A stretch of DNA of 64,000 bases, from positions 2,667,001 through 2,731,000 of the forward strand of contig PQWQ01000005.1 of the NCBI GenBank assembly GCA_002943765.1, given 5' to 3'. Positions 23,105 to 35,179 of the stretch are shown in pieces. The notes beneath the pieces were generated by a model. That model saw only the letters and a list, made by a program, of their open reading frames with translations. It had not been told where the DNA came from and ran no database searches. Origin of the DNA: Psoroptes ovis (Eukaryota > Arthropoda > Arachnida > Sarcoptiformes > Psoroptidae). The translations under genes and the position numbers were made by a program. Every line of letters begins with the position of its first letter. Within the stretch, counting starts at the first letter, position 1.

Positions 23105-24848
23105 TTATGAATGGAAATTTTTTAGATAAAAATTTGAAACCATAAAAAATACGCCTACATATGCCATGATTATCTGTTGAATATAATCGGAAAAAAGAAA
23201 AGCAATAAAAATACGACAAGAATAAAAAGCAAACAATGATACCTCAAATAATGTTTGATACGATACACTGCCTAAAAAACTAAATGTATATGAATATTGA
23301 TCACCTTTCAATATGTAATAAAGAAAATTTGAATATTTAAATTTTAAACGTTGATCCGTTATGAATGGTATTATTGTTGTTAATGTATGATGTTTAATAT
23401 TTTCAGAATAATAACTAATATGTGCTGTTGATGCAATCAATAATACTGCTACTAATGAATGTATGATTAGGATAAATACATATGTCAAACGTTCAGTGAA
23501 ATTAGGATTACCGAATGTTAATAAACATAAAAACATTACATTCATTGGTAAACCGATTAATAATGATTTACATAATGCACCGCTCCATTGTTCTTTATCT
23601 GTTTGCATCATATATGATGTTAAACGATTATGTTCAATGAGAACATAATTCAATTGCCAATTTATGAATTTTTCAATCATAATTCTTTCACATTGATTAT
23701 TTTTATCATGATAATTATTATAATGATAAATATGATCATAATTTTGTTTAATATAATCAACAGATGATGTTAATTTTTTATATAAATACTTGAAACAAAA
23801 ACAATAATTAATTGATAATGTTGTTGATGCATTCAATGTTAATAATGCTGATTGTAATAAATTGAATGAACCATTTACAATCAATATCATATCAATAATC
23901 AGAATAAACCAATCAATTAGATTAAAATTATATTCAATTTTTATGAATTCCATAAAAATGATTCTCAAAGCAAGAAAGCAAACGAACACTTTTGAAAATT
24001 AGTTTTTTCAAAAATTAAATTAATCAAATAAATTATTCAGAATTTATCCATATTTTAATTCAAATCTTTCTAATTTAGAAAAGAAAATACTCACTAGTCA
24101 TTATATGCATGAGAAGATTCCATTTTTCTTGTATTAACATATAGATTACACAATAAACACGTCCACGTATCGGTGCTCTTGTAAATAATTTCATTTGATT
24201 TCTACGAAATGAACGTTCATCCACACGAAATTTTTCCAATTCTAACCATGAATCAAACCATGCACGTATATAATAGATTATTTTGTATAGAATTTTTTTG
24301 AATATTGATGATATATGGTTATTTGAATTAAATTTTTCCCGCATATATTTTGCTTGTCTATCTCTGATTAATTTTCTTATTAATAAATTTTTATTTTTAT
24401 GTTTGAAACAACAATCAAAATAATGTTTAAAATTAATGACCATTGCATCATTCAATACTTTGAATGATAATTTTTTATCCAATTCAATTTGATTATTACA
24501 ATCATGATCAAAATGATAAAATGTTTTCAATCCAATCGATAATAATATTAATGTAAATAATACCATTATGAATAAGAATTCATAATTAAAATTTCGATTA
24601 TTAATAACAAATTTCAACAGATAATCATATTCATATAATGGAAATATTTCTGGATAATGATATAATAATAAAAATATTGATATACGTAATATATAAAATT
24701 TTAAAATTTTATATTCATAATCATATAAATATTTTAAAAATTTTTTAAATTTTTTCTGCTGTTCATTTAATTCTTGTTCATTTTGATGATAATAATCATG
24801 TAATTGTTTTACTTGTCCATAACTGAATTCATGTATTCGTAAATACAT
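23105..24848 (-). CDS. Candidate gustatory-receptor-like 7TM protein, copy F (intact)
   Basis: Exons 24848..24095 (754 nt), 23988..23243 (746 nt) and 23173..23105 (69 nt) give 1,569 nt and 522 aa. The exon 1 donor is the variant ACTA/GTGAGT, still phase 1, and the exon 2 donor is GAG/GTATCA. The Met at 24848 matches the other copies; an upstream in-frame extension to 24908 is open but not conserved. Exon 2 reads IEHNRLTSYMMQTDKEQWS where the others have NEHNRLSSFIMRTNREQWS, so F is the most divergent copy there. The last exon ends MAYVGVFFMVSNFYLKNFHS. It is the 5'-most member of the array in this window. Confidence 0.82.
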
Positions 24849-25721
24849 TTTTATTGTTGTTATTTTATTCGATTTTTCCGCCCTTTTTTTTCCAGCTCTG
24901 AAATTCAAAAATCAAAATAATTAATTAAACAATATTAATTATGATTTGATTTTTATCACTTTTCAAATGAAATTCAAGTGCAGATATGACAATAACAATT
25001 TTTTGTTTTGTTTCAATTCAACTCGAATCAATTCAAGGTTTTTCAATTTTTATTTTGAAAAAAAACAAAATTTTTATTCAAACAAAATGAATAATACTTT
25101 GATTAAATAAAATGAACAAATTGAAAAAAAAAATTTGAATCACTGCATAGGTCCAAAATTGATTTTTTTTAAACATATTCAATGTTTAATCAAAATTATT
25201 TGCTTTCGTTTTTTGTTCATTTTTCTTCTATTATTTACTTTTTAGATTGACATTGTTCGTTTATTCCGTTTCGTTGAGTAAATAAAGATACATTCTTACG
25301 AATCTTTGGTGCATTACCATGTAAAAAATACAATGAAATAAATCAATGAATCATATTGAATGAAAATGGAGAATATTCTTACGAATTTTCATTTTTTTTT
25401 AATTAATTAAATCATTGCAACATTTACAGAAAGAAAAATCAATTTTGAATTCAGTGGAAATGTTCTTGTGAAATATGATAAATGAAAATGGAAAAATATG
25501 AAATATTGACATTAGAATTCAAATGAAAATAAATCCATATTCATTTGGTATTATTCGGTATGATGGATATATATTTTCAAATTTTTTCAATTAACAAATC
25601 ATTGACTTTATGATTTTTTTTTCAAATCAATATACAAAATTTTTCAAAAATGCAAAAGTAATTTGAAAGCATTGATTGATTTATGACTCTTATTATTCAA
25701 TGATCAAGTGATCCAGTTGAT
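24849..25721. other. Spacer between the receptor array and the Gln-rich gene
   Basis: AT-rich DNA rich in A and T runs. It holds the upstream region of copy F and the 3' flank of the next gene. No gene or repeat family recognised. Confidence 0.5.
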
Positions 25722-27039
25722 TTAGTTAGGATCGTTTAGCTGCTGCTGATGCTGTTGTTGGTGTTGTTGCTGTATCATTTGATCTAATGTATTCAAATAT
25801 GAATCAATTTCCTGTATGAATGCGCGACGTGCATAAATTAATTGTTGTTCATTTTGTATCGATATCGATTGTACTTCTAAACGTAATTTCATTAAAATGT
25901 TACGAAATTTTTGAAATTTTCTATCAAATTCATTATTTATATTTTGATGATTGTTATATGAATCATTATTATTATTATTGCAATTATTATTATCAAAATA
26001 TTGATGACCATATAACTGTGGCATCACTGTTTTCAGTAGATATTCATAATATAATTTAATTTGATTACATTTTTCATTGGTTGTCAATTGATTTCGATTG
26101 ATTGATAAATTCGTTGAATTTAGTGGATGAATTGAATCTGGATCAGAATTTTGATTATCACATTTTGGAATATTTAATTGATTATATTGTTGTTGTTGTG
26201 CTGAATGCATAATAAGAAATGGTTCTTGTTCGATATTGAATAGATTTTCAATACGTTTCAAATAATTTTCAATGAAATCAATACGTAGAATATTTCCTAG
26301 ATTTTGTTCAATCGATACATTTTGGGTAGGAAATTTTGATTGATTCATCATTGATTGAAATGTTTGCTGTTGATTCGCGTATTTTTGTTGTAAATCTAAT
26401 TTCAATTGCAACAATTTTTCCATACATAATTGACGATTCATTTCGATATCATTTAATTTTTCATTCAACAATAATAATAATGTTTCAAGTTCAGTTAAAC
26501 GTGGTGACATTTCACAATCATTTTGTCCAAAATGATGTCGTATCATGTCGAAACCTTTTTGTATGTATTTTTGTTCATTTATTCTTTGATGTTGATGATG
26601 ATCAATCGGTGCTGATTGCTGGTTTTGTTTACGCTGTAAACGTGATAATGGTGGCAGTGAATTGATTCGTTTGAAATTTGGTGGCAATTGTTGCTGTTGT
26701 TGTGATTGATTACATGAAACTCTATTATTTGCCGATCTAGTTTTCGTTCTTGAATTAATCAATGATCGACCACGTTTTAATTCGATTAATTTATCTTTGC
26801 AATCATTATTTACATAATAATCATCATAACTTTTTGTATATTCATTCAATATTGATTCATTATTATTCTCGCATGGTCGATGTTTACGGCATTGTTTACG
26901 ATCAACATAATAATCGCTATTCAGGAAAAATTGAAAATTAATCAGAAACATTCAGAATTAATCCGCAACAAACTTACTCAAATGATTTATATTGTCGTTG
27001 TTGAAGCAATTCCATTGATGACTTTGAATTTCCCATCAT
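25722..27039 (-). CDS. Unrecognised Gln/Asn-rich coiled-coil protein with N-myristoylation-like start
   Basis: Two exons, 27039..26978 and 26916..25722, with a GA/GTAAGT..AATAG phase-2 intron; 1,257 nt, 418 aa. The splice joins QYKSF to DDYYVDRKQC and is needed to reach a Met. The start reads MMGNSKSSMELLQQ. If translation begins at the second Met (27036), MGNSKSS is a good N-myristoyltransferase target (Gly2, Ser6). The middle has a leucine-rich coiled-coil stretch (LTELETLLLLLNEKLNDIE and following); Gln/Asn runs lie near residues 85-95, 330 and the C-terminus. No catalytic motif seen. I do not recognise the family; it may be a membrane-anchored scaffold, but that is a guess. Confidence 0.72.
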
Positions 27040-30000
27040 GAATTAATCATCGATCATTTGACTTGATTTAACAATGAATCAAATTTCACAATTCGTTGGA
27101 GAATTCAGCGAGATTTTGACCGAAATTCACGTAGGCCAATTTATTCACGGATATTCAATCAATCAAAAACTGTTGTTCGATCAACAAAACTTCAAAGTTT
27201 CTCACCAGAAACAAAAACCACAGAAAATAAATGATAATTTCGAAATTTTTGTTTACAAAATTCATAAATCACATCAATTTTTCTACAATTTTTGATGATT
27301 ATTTCACATAAATTATCGTTGTCTACATAATCACAGATAAACACACATATAAACATTGATAAAACTAAATAAAAGCTTCGCCAAAAATGAATGGAACCTA
27401 TTCATTCATCGAATTGATGTTTGACAATCACTTGTCAATGATAATAATAAAGATTCATTGATCAATCGATCACACACACAAATTGATGAAAATTAACACC
27501 ATTTATCAAGGTTTTTTCGTTTGATTGAACATTTGCATTCGATCAACCGAACTGATATTTGAATCAATCGATCGATTGATTGAACCAAAACTTTTGCTAA
27601 TTTTGTTTATTCAAGCACATAATTCACAGAAAACACTACCAGACACCATAAATCACACTTTGATCAAATAAATTTAAATCAATCGTTGCGTTTGTTTGTT
27701 TGTTTGTCGTTGTTTATTATTGCCTAAATCAGTCAATCAAGGGAAAAAATACTCATCGTTGTTGTTGCTGATGGTGATTATCATCACCATTCGTAATGAT
27801 TATTACTGCAAAAATCAAACGCCCAAATCACTCAGCCAAGCTAAATTGAAAAGGTTGTTGTTGTCAATTGTAATGAGTTGTTGTCACACTGATTGTAATG
27901 TGTTGTTTTATAGATTGATAAACAATGATGGTAATTGATTGAAGAAATCAAAAAAAAAAAAAAAAAAAAAGAGAGACAAGTGGAATAGCGGTGATATTAC
28001 TGATAATGATGATGATAGTGAGCTTGATTGCAATTGCAAAACGTTAAAAAAAATGATCAAAAACTGGTCAAATTATCAAAGGTATCTATGGATTTAATTG
28101 ACCAAAGCAACAGTGATGATCAGCATTGGTCAAATATATGTTTGTTTCGGTCAAAACGACTGACTGATTGTCACTTGTCAATTTTTCGAAAAATGGCAAA
28201 AATGTAAATGGCCAATGTATAAACAGGTAAACACTAACGGCAATTTATGGCCAACAAAATTTTAAATGAACGAATCAATATAAATAACAACAGGTGAAAA
28301 TATCAACAACAACAACAACAAATCTTGAGTCCAACAAATTCATTTCCATGATTCATTTTTCTCTTCAACTTATTTATTGAAAGTTGAAACACATACAAAC
28401 AAACACATTCATACACACATTTCGATTCATATTACCATTGACTGATTATTATCATTTCAACCTGTTTTTTGTTGATTATTTTTGAAAATTTGTCAAGTGT
28501 TTGTTCGTTTGTTTGTTTATTTTCTCTCAAATTTGTTTGATTGTTGTCCAAACATATCAACAAGTGAGTGTATGAGATCATATTTTACCTGCATAAATTA
28601 TTTTACCTGCGTAAAATTATCTGTTATTTTTCATCAATTTTTGACCATGGACAACAAAGAATGTCCATGTAGGTGGCTGAAATTGACGTGGAATTGATTT
28701 TTATGAATATCTATAGCATCAAAAATGAATGTATGGATGGAAATGGTGAAAATATTGCATAATCAATTGTGGAGTAAATGTGAAGATGTGGAACAATGAA
28801 TTTATGATTTTTGAGATTTAAACTAATGAAAATTCAAATATTTAAAAGGTCTACCTACGGGAATTCATTTTGAACACTATGATCAACGATGATGGTGAAT
28901 CGTTGTTCATAGTGATCAAAATTGATCATAAACATTGGCAAACAAATTATCATTTTCCCCTATTATCAACCACCATCACCATTGTCAGTATGATCAACTT
29001 CACCACCATCACCACCACCAAATATCGACGTAATTAATTTCTGAAAAATTATGAATTTGTGATGATTAAGCTTTTGATTTGATGATTGTGTGTGTGTGCG
29101 TGTGTGTGTGTTTGGATTATAATTGAAATGGAAAAAACAAGTGTTTGATCATATGCCATGTGATTCCAAAATTAGATATTTTTTCCAATTAATTATTAGT
29201 CAGAGTTTTTCGAAATTTCAAAATCTTTGAACAAAATCCCCCAAAAAAATATGATTCATAAGGCTCAACATAAGGTTTATGAGTGTAAATTGATTGTTCC
29301 ATGGAAAAATTTCAAAGGTTCAATGATGATGACAGGTTCAAATATTCACGCAGCTACAACAAAACAGCTAAATATTCACAATTTTCAAATTGTTTATGGT
29401 ATTATCATCATAATCATTGTTGTTGTTGGATATATTTGGATTTGAATTTTGAATATTTCAATTTTTTTGTTTCGTTTCTCATTAGCATTAGCATTTGACA
29501 CTTGTCAATAATGGAATTTTTCATTTTTTTTCTTCGAGGATTTAATCCTTTCATTGGAAATTTTGATACCATGCAAATACACCATGAACCATGAACCATT
29601 GGACATTTGTGCATAATCTTCTTTCGTTGTATTGAGGGATTTTCGTCCAAATAATAAACAATATGATATGATAAACATCAACAACAACAACAACAACCCA
29701 ACGAGAGAAACGAATCAAAACAAAATAACCTGTTGCTTTGAAATGGTCATAATTAAAATTAGAAAATGAATAAAATAAAATAAAATGAAATAAACAAGTG
29801 TCAATTGAACTTGAAAGGTCAATCACATTCGTTTCTATCAGCAGCAGCAGGAGCAGAGGTGAATTTGTGTTGACCTTTGAATTTAAAACATTTTAAGATT
29901 TTATTGATGATTTGAATAAATTATTTTTGAAAATTTTTAATTTAAATTAAGATTTAGAAAAACAAAACAATAAAAAACACATATAAGTAGACATTTAATT

Positions 30001-30167
30001 ATTTTGAATTTTAATTTGAACATTGAACGATTAATGATCATATTAGAATGAATATAAATGATGGTATGTTTTAGATAATTACTTGAAATTTGATTAAAAT
30101 TTTGATTAAAATGAATAATAAAGCTAATTTTATATTTAACGATCAACGATAATCTATATATATTCAT
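27040..30167. other. 3.1-kb gene-poor region
   Basis: No supported gene. It contains a 21-base A run (27950-27970), CA/TG-rich tracts near 29.09 kb, (CAA)n tracts near 28.3 and 29.68 kb, and a short inverted repeat at 28875-28914. Short open frames here are explained by simple repeats. Confidence 0.5.
28875..28914. repeat. Hairpin-forming inverted repeat
   Basis: CACTATGATCAACGAT (28875-28890) faces its reverse complement with one mismatch at 28899-28914, across an 8-nt loop. Too short to call a microRNA precursor. Confidence 0.7.
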
Positions 30168-31522
30168 TTAAATATTACATGGTTTAGCCGTATTTTTATG
30201 TACATGTCTTTCGAATGGTGTCGTTGTACGTATACCGTTTCGGCTACTATCCTCACTATTTTCAATCATTTTAACATAAACATCATTATATAAATGTTCC
30301 AACGGTAATTCTGGATCATTTTTCGCTTGTTCTTGTGCCTTGTCTACTTCTTTTCGTATTTCAATATCGAGTGCTTTCAATTCATCACTAGTGACTAATT
30401 CTTTTTGTAAAATATTTTCTTTAAACATGGTGATTGGATCACGTGAACGTCGTACTTCTTGTATTTCATCACGTGTACGATAACTAGTACCAGGATCGGA
30501 TACTGAATGACCAAAATAACGATATGTGGCGGCTTCCATAACAAATGGTCCTTGTCCTTCACGACATAATTTGGCTAAATATTCGGTTGCTTGCCGAACA
30601 GCGAGTACATCCATACCATCGACCCATATTCCAGGTACATAATCGCCACGCGTATAGAATAATGGACATGCAGAAGCACGTTCAGCTGATGTACCCATAC
30701 CGTAGCCATTATTTTCAACAACAAATATTATCGGTAGTTTCCATAATGCAGCCATATTAAATGCTTCATATACTTGACCTTGATTTGCAGCACCATCACC
30801 ACATAATGCTAATGTTATTTCACCTGAATTTGTATATTTTTGTGCTAATGCAATTCCAGCACCTAAAGGTATTTGTGCACCAACGATTCCATTGCCACCA
30901 TAGAATCTCTATATGAGAAAACAAATCAATCAGGCTGTCAATATTTGAAAATTGTCGAAATCTAACACATACCTCACAATATAGATGCATTGATCCACCT
31001 TTACCACGTGCACAACCGGTTTCACGTCCAGTTAATTCAGCGAGAACACCACGTATTGAAACACCACGTAAATATGTCCAACCATGAGCACGATAAGCAG
31101 TTATAACGGCATCTTTTTTACTTTGAAGGGGAGGCGAATCAATTTTATCAATCAATTTGAAGAAAATCAATCAATTTCTGAATGACATACGTAATTGAAT
31201 TTTCCATTCCAACAGCAACTGCTTCTTGTCCAGTATAAAGATGACAAAAACCGCGAATAACTTTTTCCTTGTACAATGCATTTGCAGCTGCTTCCATTCG
31301 ACGAATTGTTGTCATTTCACGATAATATTTGAGGGCTTGTTCAGTCGTACAAACAACATCGGTAGATGGTCCTTCTTCTAATCGATGTAATTTATATGGA
31401 TGAACAGTGAATGTGGCCGATGATAATGATTGTGATTGACATTGAATCAATGAATTCAGAGATTTTTTTCGCCATATGAACAATAATTTAGCACGTGATG
31501 ATAATGATGTTGATGAAAACAT
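30168..31522 (-). CDS. PDHA1: Pyruvate dehydrogenase E1 component subunit alpha, mitochondrial
   Basis: Exons 31522..31191, 31120..30973 and 30908..30168, with phase-2 and phase-0 introns of 70 and 64 nt; 1,221 nt, 406 aa. It is the alpha chain of the thiamine-diphosphate E1 that decarboxylates pyruvate in the mitochondrial matrix. The N-terminus is Ser/Lys/Arg-rich as in a targeting presequence. Family blocks follow in order: IRGFCHLYTGQEAVAVGME, ITAYRAHGWTYLRG, ELTGRETGCARGKGGSMH, YGGNGIVGAQIPLGAGIA, the ThDP/Mg motif GDGAANQGQ with ENNGYGMGTS, and the phosphorylation loop YFGHSVSDPGTSYR, which keeps the regulatory Ser residues. Length matches the family. The ATG at 31522 is the first in frame. 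It is divergent from EDF1. Confidence 0.96.
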
Positions 31523-32146
31523 TTTCACTTGTCAAAATATCAAATCAGGGAAAAAATGAGACCAAAATAAAACTTTAAAATTCAATCAAACAATAAACTA
31601 AAATGATAACAATTAAAATGATCTTTCATTCACCTCAAATCATACAAACAAGCTTTCATTGATGTAAATAAATATCATTGAGAAAATATACAATTTGATG
31701 CTCATGTGCAGAAATCATGATTAATCAGCTGACAATATCAATGAATAACAAAAATTGACTGCCAAAATTACAGGGGCCAATGAATTTAGAGGGAAAATGG
31801 TCAAAGAGTAATAAAATAATTGAATAATGCGTACAAAGATCTGATGTAATCGGGAATCGTAAAAAAATTTGAGATTAAATCCTTTCAAGTCAAAAAAATA
31901 TTTTTGAATTTTTCAAATTTCGTGCCAAAATTTGAACACGTCGTTTATTGATAGAACATCGACGTGTTTTGCTTTGTTTTTGTTTTCATTTTTTTTCTGT
32001 TTTTTGCATTTCATTTCTCAGTTTTCCAATAAAAACAAAGTTTTCTCATTGATTTCATTTAAAAAAGTTCCAAAAAATATTAAATTTCATATAAATTAGA
32101 CATTTTTTAATAAAAATAAAGCGGTAAAAAATAACAAATAAACAAA
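31523..32146. promoter_or_regulatory. Divergent intergenic promoter region, PDHA1 / EDF1
   Basis: 624 bp separate the start codons of two outward-facing housekeeping genes, so both promoters lie here. No clear TATA box or other motif could be assigned. Confidence 0.45.
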
Positions 32147-32584
32147 ATGAGCGACTGGGATAAAGTAACAGTGTTACACAAACGACCAGCACGTGCTGCT
32201 GAGCTTCGTAGTAAACAAGCGGTTAATAATGCAATGAAATCTGGTGCACCAATTGAAACAACTAAAAAATTCAATGCAGCAACTAATAAACATGCTGGAC
32301 CAAGTGTTAATGCAACCAAATTAGATAATGAAACTGAAGATTTTCATCATAATCATGTTACAATGGATGTATCGAAATTGATTGCAACACAACGAGCAAA
32401 AATTGGTATGACACAAAAAGAATTGGCAACAAAAATATGTGAAAAACCTCAAGTAGTGAATGAATATGAAGCCGGTAAAGCAATACCTAATCAACAAATT
32501 TTAGCTAAAATGGAACGTGCATTAGGCATAAAATTACGTGGAAAAGATAAAGGACAACCGTTACAATCGAAAAGTGGCAAATAA
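32147..32584 (+). CDS. EDF1: Endothelial differentiation-related factor 1 / multiprotein bridging factor 1
   Basis: Single exon, 145 aa, the normal family length. The N-terminal MBF1 domain (MSDWDKVTVLHKRP onward, with the alternating Ala/Lys stretch to about residue 65) is followed by a Cro/C1-type helix-turn-helix at about 75-130. That region reads KLIATQRAKIGMTQKELATK, then QVVNEYEAGKAIPNQQILAKMERAL. The C-terminal tail is basic (KLRGKDKGQ). The family acts as a transcriptional coactivator bridging bZIP or nuclear-receptor factors to TBP, and also senses collided ribosomes. Nothing is missing. Confidence 0.97.
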   Translation: MSDWDKVTVLHKRPARAAELRSKQAVNNAMKSGAPIETTKKFNAATNKHAGPSVNATKLDNETEDFHHNHVTMDVSKLIATQRAKIGMTQKELATKICEKPQVVNEYEAGKAIPNQQILAKMERALGIKLRGKDKGQPLQSKSGK

Positions 32585-33055
32585 TAATTGAAAATTATAA
32601 AATACGATCTACAATGAGATTCAGATTTCCATTTTCACATTGAAATAACATATTTACAATGTTATATCACAAAGCAACAATCAATCATCAATCAGCACAT
32701 TTTATACGATGAATATTGATTTGTAAGGAAAAAAACGTCAAAAAAACTAATCAAAAAAAAATTTCTTCTCATTTTTTTATATCGAATTCAGCTGATTTCA
32801 TTTGATGATTAAAATTTTGGATTAATTAATTAATTCAATGATTGATTGATTTGATTGATGAAATAAATCTGAAATTTTTATAAAATTTTTTAAAATTTGT
32901 TTTATCATTCATAGATGGAGACACTTTCGCGCCTTACTATTTTCAGCATGTGTTTTGTTTTTGATTGTTTTGATTGATTACGTTTTTGTATACAAATTAG
33001 TTAATTTGAAACTTTTCTTTTGATTTCATTAAATTGCGACTTTAAATTGAAAAAA
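32585..33055. other. Intergenic region between EDF1 and YOD1
   Basis: EDF1 3' flank and upstream region of the OTU gene. AT-rich; no further gene. Confidence 0.5.
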
Positions 33056-34021
33056 ATGGCAAACGATCAACTTAAATTACGAATAAAAACAAAAAATGGA
33101 CAATTTACTGTCGATCAATTGACAATGACATCAACGATTGGTGAATTAAAATCAATGATTTGGAGCGTTACAGATTTACATCCAGATGATCATCGATTAA
33201 TGATTGGTTATCCACCAACAGAAATATTTTTACCAGATAATAATCAATTAATTAATGAAGTGATTAAAAATACACGCGAAACAATTATAATGGATGAATG
33301 TAATACTAATAAAAAACAAGCATCATCATCATCATCAACAACGTCTACAACGATCGCTGATACTCAATCAAAATTTACTAATTTTCATAAGCAAACTGAA
33401 TTAATACGTCGAATAGATCGTATAGAAGTTCCAGCTAATAATTCTTGTCTGTTTGTTAGCGTCAATTTTTGTTTGACCGGTGAAATACAAGAAAAATGTC
33501 CACAACTGCGTAATTTGATTGCTGAAACTGTTCGTTCCGATCCGATCACTTATAATGAAGGTTTTTTAGGTAAAAAAAATTCCGAATATCAACAATGGAT
33601 TAAAAATGAAGATCATTGGGGTGGTGGTATCGAACTTTCGATACTGTCATCATATTATGAAATTGAAATTGTCGCTATCGATACACAAAATGTACGTTGT
33701 AATCGTTTTGGTGAAGATAAATGTTATCCACGACGTATATTTTTAATATTTGATGGTATACATTATGATCCATTAGTTGTGCATACAAATGATCTTGATA
33801 ATCCAATGCAAACAACATTTGATTCAAATGATTATGAAGTATTAGAAATGGCAATGGAATATGCACGAAATGCAAAAGCTAAACATCAATATACCGATTT
33901 GAATCGTATGTATTTAATATGTGAACAATGTAATAAATTATTTGATCAAAATCAAGCAAGACAACATGCAATGAAAACTGGACATACAAAATTTAATGAA
34001 TTGAATGATAAAAGATTATAA
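33056..34021 (+). CDS. YOD1: Ubiquitin thioesterase OTU1 (YOD1)
   Basis: Single exon, 321 aa from the ATG at 33056; an open frame reaches further upstream but without ATG. YOD1 is an OTU cysteine deubiquitinase working with p97/VCP in ER-associated degradation. Seen here: an N-terminal UBX-like domain (LKLRIKTKNGQFTVDQL onward, residues 5-80), a Ser/Thr linker, an OTU domain with VPANNSCLF (catalytic Cys about 139), WGGGIELSILSSYY and FDGIHYDPL (catalytic His), and a C-terminal C2H2 finger (CEQCNKLF..HAMKTGH). The residue three before the catalytic Cys, normally Asp (PADNSCLF), is Asn here. Convergent with OGFOD3. Confidence 0.94.
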   Translation: MANDQLKLRIKTKNGQFTVDQLTMTSTIGELKSMIWSVTDLHPDDHRLMIGYPPTEIFLPDNNQLINEVIKNTRETIIMDECNTNKKQASSSSSTTSTTIADTQSKFTNFHKQTELIRRIDRIEVPANNSCLFVSVNFCLTGEIQEKCPQLRNLIAETVRSDPITYNEGFLGKKNSEYQQWIKNEDHWGGGIELSILSSYYEIEIVAIDTQNVRCNRFGEDKCYPRRIFLIFDGIHYDPLVVHTNDLDNPMQTTFDSNDYEVLEMAMEYARNAKAKHQYTDLNRMYLICEQCNKLFDQNQARQHAMKTGHTKFNELNDKRL

Positions 34022-34129
34022 AAATGAAAATTGATCTTCCCTTTCTTTTTATTTCCAAAATAAAAAAAAAATATATATTAATACTGGGAAATATTAAACA
34101 TATTCAAATATAAAATTAAATTTTTTTTT

Positions 34130-35179
34130 TCAAATTTTCAATGGAATTTTAACCCGTTTTTGTTGATCACATGTAAATGGTATTGTTATGGCATAACGTT
34201 CACCACTTTCAACTGGTTCTACTTGATGTGGATTTTCCGATCCAGACGTAAACATTAGTACACGATTAAATTTTGGTTGAACAGTGATATTCAATGCATT
34301 ATCATTGAATATAAAACGTCCACCACGAAATTCATCATTGAATGTGGACAGATATAGCAGCGTTGTATAATGGAAATTTTCATAAGTATATTTATCAATA
34401 TGACGATGCCAATATTCATCGTTCATTGTTCGTGATTGTTTTGAATTGATACGGGTAAAAAATACTGGACTTGTCAGATAGATGCTTGCATAATCGATGC
34501 CAAACAACAATGATAGGGTTTGTATCAGCTTTTGCTGAATTGTATTGAATTTTTCCAAAATTTTTGATTCGGAAAATATTTTTTTGATTTTCGAATTATA
34601 TTTCAGCAATTTATATGCATTTAAAAAATCACTACCATTCGATAATGCACCAGATGATAGATCAAATATTGCTACACCACCGTTCGTATGGATTAGTGAA
34701 AATAATTTCTGTACAAACAATCGTAATTCTAATGTTTCATTTGGATCAACGATTGAATCACCGACAAAACGTCCACATTTTTGTGATATACATTTTGGAA
34801 ATTTACTTTTTTTCTGAACCTTTGAATCGTCATCATCATCATCATCATCATTGATACAATCAATATATTGACCAATTGGACTTCCTTGATAATTATCATT
34901 TATTGATGCCATTAATAATTCATTTTGATTAATTGAATTATTTGTTTTCTTAAAATACGAATGATAACCATAAATAATTGTCATTAGCAGTATGGAAATG
35001 AAAATTTTTCTTTTTATAATCGAATATTTACTTATTACGGTCAAATTTCTATTCATAGACATATCTGTTTTACTGTTATTATCATCAGTATTTTGTTGCT
35101 GCTGCCGTTGATCATTTTCAACATGTTTTTTATTATTATTGCTTGAATTACTCGAAGTTTTACGGCGATTTTGTACCAT
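34130..35179 (-). CDS. OGFOD3: 2-oxoglutarate and iron-dependent oxygenase domain protein 3 (OGFOD3-like)
   Basis: Single exon, 349 aa. A basic, Asn/Gln-rich cytosolic N-terminus is followed by one membrane segment (KIFISILLMTIIYGYHSYF, about residues 58-76), an Asp run, and a lumenal C-terminal prolyl-hydroxylase-like double-stranded beta-helix. Iron ligands are visible as the HxD in WHRHIDKYTYENFHYT and the distal His in TSGSENPHQVEPV; the 2-oxoglutarate Arg is in GERYAITIPF. FRGGRFIF matches the family block GGGRFMF. This is a type II membrane protein of the ER/Golgi class; the substrate is unknown for the family. Convergent with YOD1 (108 bp between stops). Confidence 0.92.
   Translation of the reverse strand: MVQNRRKTSSNSSNNNKKHVENDQRQQQQNTDDNNSKTDMSMNRNLTVISKYSIIKRKIFISILLMTIIYGYHSYFKKTNNSINQNELLMASINDNYQGSPIGQYIDCINDDDDDDDDSKVQKKSKFPKCISQKCGRFVGDSIVDPNETLELRLFVQKLFSLIHTNGGVAIFDLSSGALSNGSDFLNAYKLLKYNSKIKKIFSESKILEKFNTIQQKLIQTLSLLFGIDYASIYLTSPVFFTRINSKQSRTMNDEYWHRHIDKYTYENFHYTTLLYLSTFNDEFRGGRFIFNDNALNITVQPKFNRVLMFTSGSENPHQVEPVESGERYAITIPFTCDQQKRVKIPLKI

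Noticed and set aside
29227..29826. Cluster of overlapping 60-90 codon frames on both strands
   Set aside because: Explained by (CAA)n/(TTG)n simple repeats; no conserved motif.
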